Below the pieces are notes generated by a model. The model was not told where the DNA came from and did no database searches. It saw only the letters and a list, made by a program, of their open reading frames with translations. A stretch of DNA of 64,000 bases from Celeribacter sp. HF31. Lineage in GTDB: Bacteria; Pseudomonadota; Alphaproteobacteria; Rhodobacterales; Rhodobacteraceae. The stretch is taken from contig NZ_JAATOT010000009.1 of assembly GCF_011806455.1 (NCBI RefSeq), forward strand, positions 1-64,000, in the 5' to 3' direction. A program made the translations under genes and the position numbers. Positions 62,009 to 64,000 of this stretch are shown here, piece by piece (positions within the stretch are counted from its first letter, which is position 1; each line of letters begins with the position of its first letter).

Positions 62009-63476
62009 GAATACGAGCAAAAGCACCATGCCCGATGTGTCTCAACACGAGCCGCGCTCCGACAGGTGGATGGCCTTGGCCGTTCTGTTCCTTGCCAGCT
62101 TCATGAACCTGATTGACGTCAGCATCGTGAATGTCGCCCTGCCCCGCATACAAGCGGACACGGGTGCAACGGCGACCCAGCTTGAATGGGTGGCGGCGAT
62201 CTACGTTCTTGCCCTTGCCGTGGGCCTCCTGCCCTTTGGGCGCTTCGGTGATGTGTTCGGACGCCGTCGCATGTTCATTTTGGGCCTGTTCGGGTTCACG
62301 GTCGCATCCGTTCTTTGCGGGGTCGCGCCTGATATCCTGACCTTGATTGCAGCACGCGCTGCACAGGGTATCTTCGCCGCAATGATGGTGCCGCAGGTTC
62401 TTGCGATTGTGCATGTGATCTTTCCAACGGATGAAAAGGCCCGTGTCTTTGGTCTGTTCGGTACAATTTCAAGCCTTGGCGTCGTCGCAGGACCGATCAT
62501 TGGCGGCGCGGTGATTACCGCTGATGTCGCTGGGCTGGGCTGGCGGCTGGCCTTTCTGATCAACATTCCGCTTGGTGTGGTCGCCTTGATCGGCGCACTG
62601 CGCTTTGTCCCTGATCTGGAGACGGACACCACATTGCGCCCCGACTGGATCGGAACGGGATTATTTGCCGGGGCAATCGTTCTTTTGGTCCTGCCACTGA
62701 TCGAAGGCCGCGTTCTTGGCTGGCCTTGGTGGAGCTTTGCCGCACTCCTGGCCTGTGTGCCAATGATGGTCGGCTTTGTGCTTTGGGAATGTCGCTTGAG
62801 CAAACGCGGCTTGTCCGCGGTGATGCCCGAAGGACTTTTGGCAAACCGGCCCTACCTGATCCGCCTTGGGTTGGTGATCTTGTTCTTCTCCGGCATCCCC
62901 GGTCTGTTCCTTGTCCTCGCCATCTTCCTGCAATCCGGGTTTGGCCTGTCCGCCCTGCAAAGCGGCCTTGTGACCACGCCTTTCCCTGTCGGGGTTATGT
63001 TGGCGTCCACACTCACAGCCCGATTTGGAAACGGGTCTTTGACACTCAGAATTGCGTGCGGCGCTGCATTGCTGACGATCGGCATGATTGGACTTCGAGT
63101 CGTGATCAACGGCGTTGGGACTGACCTGAACCCGTATCTGTTCACCGTGCCGTTGCTCATCTGCGGCTTTGGCATGGGAACGGCGGTCATGTCGCTGTTT
63201 CAGGTCACGATGTCGAGCGTTGAAGCACAAGATGCAGGGGCCGGTTCTGGTGCCATGCAAGCGGTCCAACAAGTCGGCGCCGCCCTCGGCATCGCAATCG
63301 CAGGTCAGATCTTCTTCTCCCTGCTCGGTGAGGACGGGATGGAAGGGCGCACAGAGGCCACGTCCCGTTTTGTCCATGCCGCATCACAAGCCACGCTCTA
63401 TTCGATGGCCGTCTTTACAGCATTGGCTCTCGGCCTTGGAGTGTCAGCCTATCGCAACAGGCAGACCCCACAATGA
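62007..63476 (+). CDS. MFS multidrug exporter, 14-helix DHA2 type
   Basis: A 489-residue transporter: motif A GRFGDVFGRRRMFILG, motif C-like GPIIGGAVI, and about fourteen helices; opening NLIDVSIVNVALPRIQADT is the DHA2 (EmrB/QacA) hallmark. Drug or solvent efflux driven by protons. A second start at 62028 would avoid the operator overlap. Controlled most likely by the divergent Rrf2 protein. Confidence 0.9.
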   Translation: MNTSKSTMPDVSQHEPRSDRWMALAVLFLASFMNLIDVSIVNVALPRIQADTGATATQLEWVAAIYVLALAVGLLPFGRFGDVFGRRRMFILGLFGFTVASVLCGVAPDILTLIAARAAQGIFAAMMVPQVLAIVHVIFPTDEKARVFGLFGTISSLGVVAGPIIGGAVITADVAGLGWRLAFLINIPLGVVALIGALRFVPDLETDTTLRPDWIGTGLFAGAIVLLVLPLIEGRVLGWPWWSFAALLACVPMMVGFVLWECRLSKRGLSAVMPEGLLANRPYLIRLGLVILFFSGIPGLFLVLAIFLQSGFGLSALQSGLVTTPFPVGVMLASTLTARFGNGSLTLRIACGAALLTIGMIGLRVVINGVGTDLNPYLFTVPLLICGFGMGTAVMSLFQVTMSSVEAQDAGAGSGAMQAVQQVGAALGIAIAGQIFFSLLGEDGMEGRTEATSRFVHAASQATLYSMAVFTALALGLGVSAYRNRQTPQ

Positions 63477-64000
63477 CCGATAGATCATCAAACCCGTCGC
63501 AAGATTTTTGGGAACCACATTGCGCCCAAAAGACTCGTCCGTCTCGCGGCTGTTTTGAAGCAGTTTGTCGAGGCGCGACCAATCGGAACCGCGCTTGACG
63601 CGGGTTGCCCCCTGCCCCACCACGCGCTCCACGTCTTTGCCACCAACCGGCGAAGCACGCGCAAAGAGCATGGCGCTCGCCCACCGGTTTCCGCGTCTTG
63701 GTAACCTTGGTCATGGTGTGATCCCGTAGAGCCAAAAGGTCGGCCGTCCGGTCAGTCCCTCTGCGACACCCAGCTCGACCAGCCGATCCTTTCGCCCGGA
63801 GCTTCGGAGCGATGGCGTGAAGCGTTTCCACCCGATGGGCCAGATCCCGCGCTCTTCGGATCGTCTCCTCGATTGACTCGAGGATCCGGCCTGAACCGCC
63901 GGTTCTGCTCCCTGCCCGCTCCGCCCGGCGTCCAGCCAGCCACATCGCAACAGTTCTGGCCGGAATCCAACGCAAACACGCGCGCGCCCCGGTGCAAAAG
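63477..64000. other. Terminal 524 bases without an intact gene
   Basis: High-GC DNA in which several overlapping minus-strand frames are open but none keeps family-like composition throughout. Pieces read naturally in different frames (for example KDRLVELGVAEGLTGRPTFWLYGITP near 63715-63800), which suggests a decayed, frameshifted gene, perhaps of mobile origin. I cannot name it. Confidence 0.35.

Noticed and set aside
1-64000. CRISPR arrays, tRNA or rRNA genes, intact insertion sequences
   Set aside because: No regularly spaced repeats, no cloverleaf-like sequence in the gaps and no intact transposase seen by eye; a covariance-model scan would be needed to be sure.

Overview
The window is dense, GC-rich DNA with third-position GC bias. 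It carries two branched-chain-type ABC importers, two TRAP importers, a TTQ amine dehydrogenase, aromatic-ring dioxygenases and many one-gene regulators. This suits an alphaproteobacterium, most likely Rhodobacterales (Roseobacter-like). That is inferred from gene content and protein style; there is no rRNA here to confirm it. I saw no tRNA, CRISPR array, intact insertion sequence or origin.

Layout. (1) 1-1472: end of a CoA-transferase and an SCP2-type thiolase. (2) 1524-6433: an AraC regulator and a tryptophan-tryptophylquinone amine dehydrogenase cluster resembling aauBEDA, with two small c-type cytochromes; then an orphan secreted GH8 glycosidase. (3) 7947-9048: a nucleotidyltransferase-fold gene behind two 28-bp palindromic repeats. 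(4) 9098-20592: PAS-LuxR regulator, complete ABC importer, alpha/beta hydrolase, an AcoR-like activator without the sigma54 contact loop, a flavin monooxygenase and a zinc alcohol dehydrogenase. (5) 20658-22143: a small ORF and a coupled SRPBCC/ECF sigma pair. (6) 22180-27728: TrmB regulator, nitrilase, TRAP importer, flavin reductase. (7) 27825-31579: TetR/SDR pair with two operators, aldo/keto reductase, LysR.

(8) 31768-38284 is the most unusual region. It is one nine-gene operon, divergent from the LysR gene and closed by a strong terminator. It has an AfsA-like hotdog protein, two unknown proteins, a tautomerase, a HAD phosphatase, an MFS carrier, an SDR lacking the YxxxK pair, a carboxymuconolactone-decarboxylase-like protein and an exported SMP-30/NHL propeller. 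Its content suggests a butenolide or gamma-butyrolactone-like small molecule, made or consumed; this is inference.

(9) 38732-43613: hydroxyquinol-type ring cleavage, maleylacetate reductase and a TRAP importer. (10) 43719-51786: a complete iac set (iacR, iacHABCDEFG, iacI) for indole-3-acetic acid breakdown. (11) 51866-61055: histone-deacetylase-like amidohydrolase, ABC importer, GMC oxidoreductase, aldehyde dehydrogenase. (12) 61486-63476: Rrf2 regulator and divergent drug-efflux MFS. (13) 63477-64000: no intact gene.

Taken together, regions 2, 9, 10 and 11 could form a catabolic island: tryptamine or other arylalkylamines to the aldehyde (amine dehydrogenase), to indole-3-acetate (aldehyde dehydrogenase), to a diphenol (iac), then ring cleavage. 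The single steps rest on family recognition; the joined route is inference.
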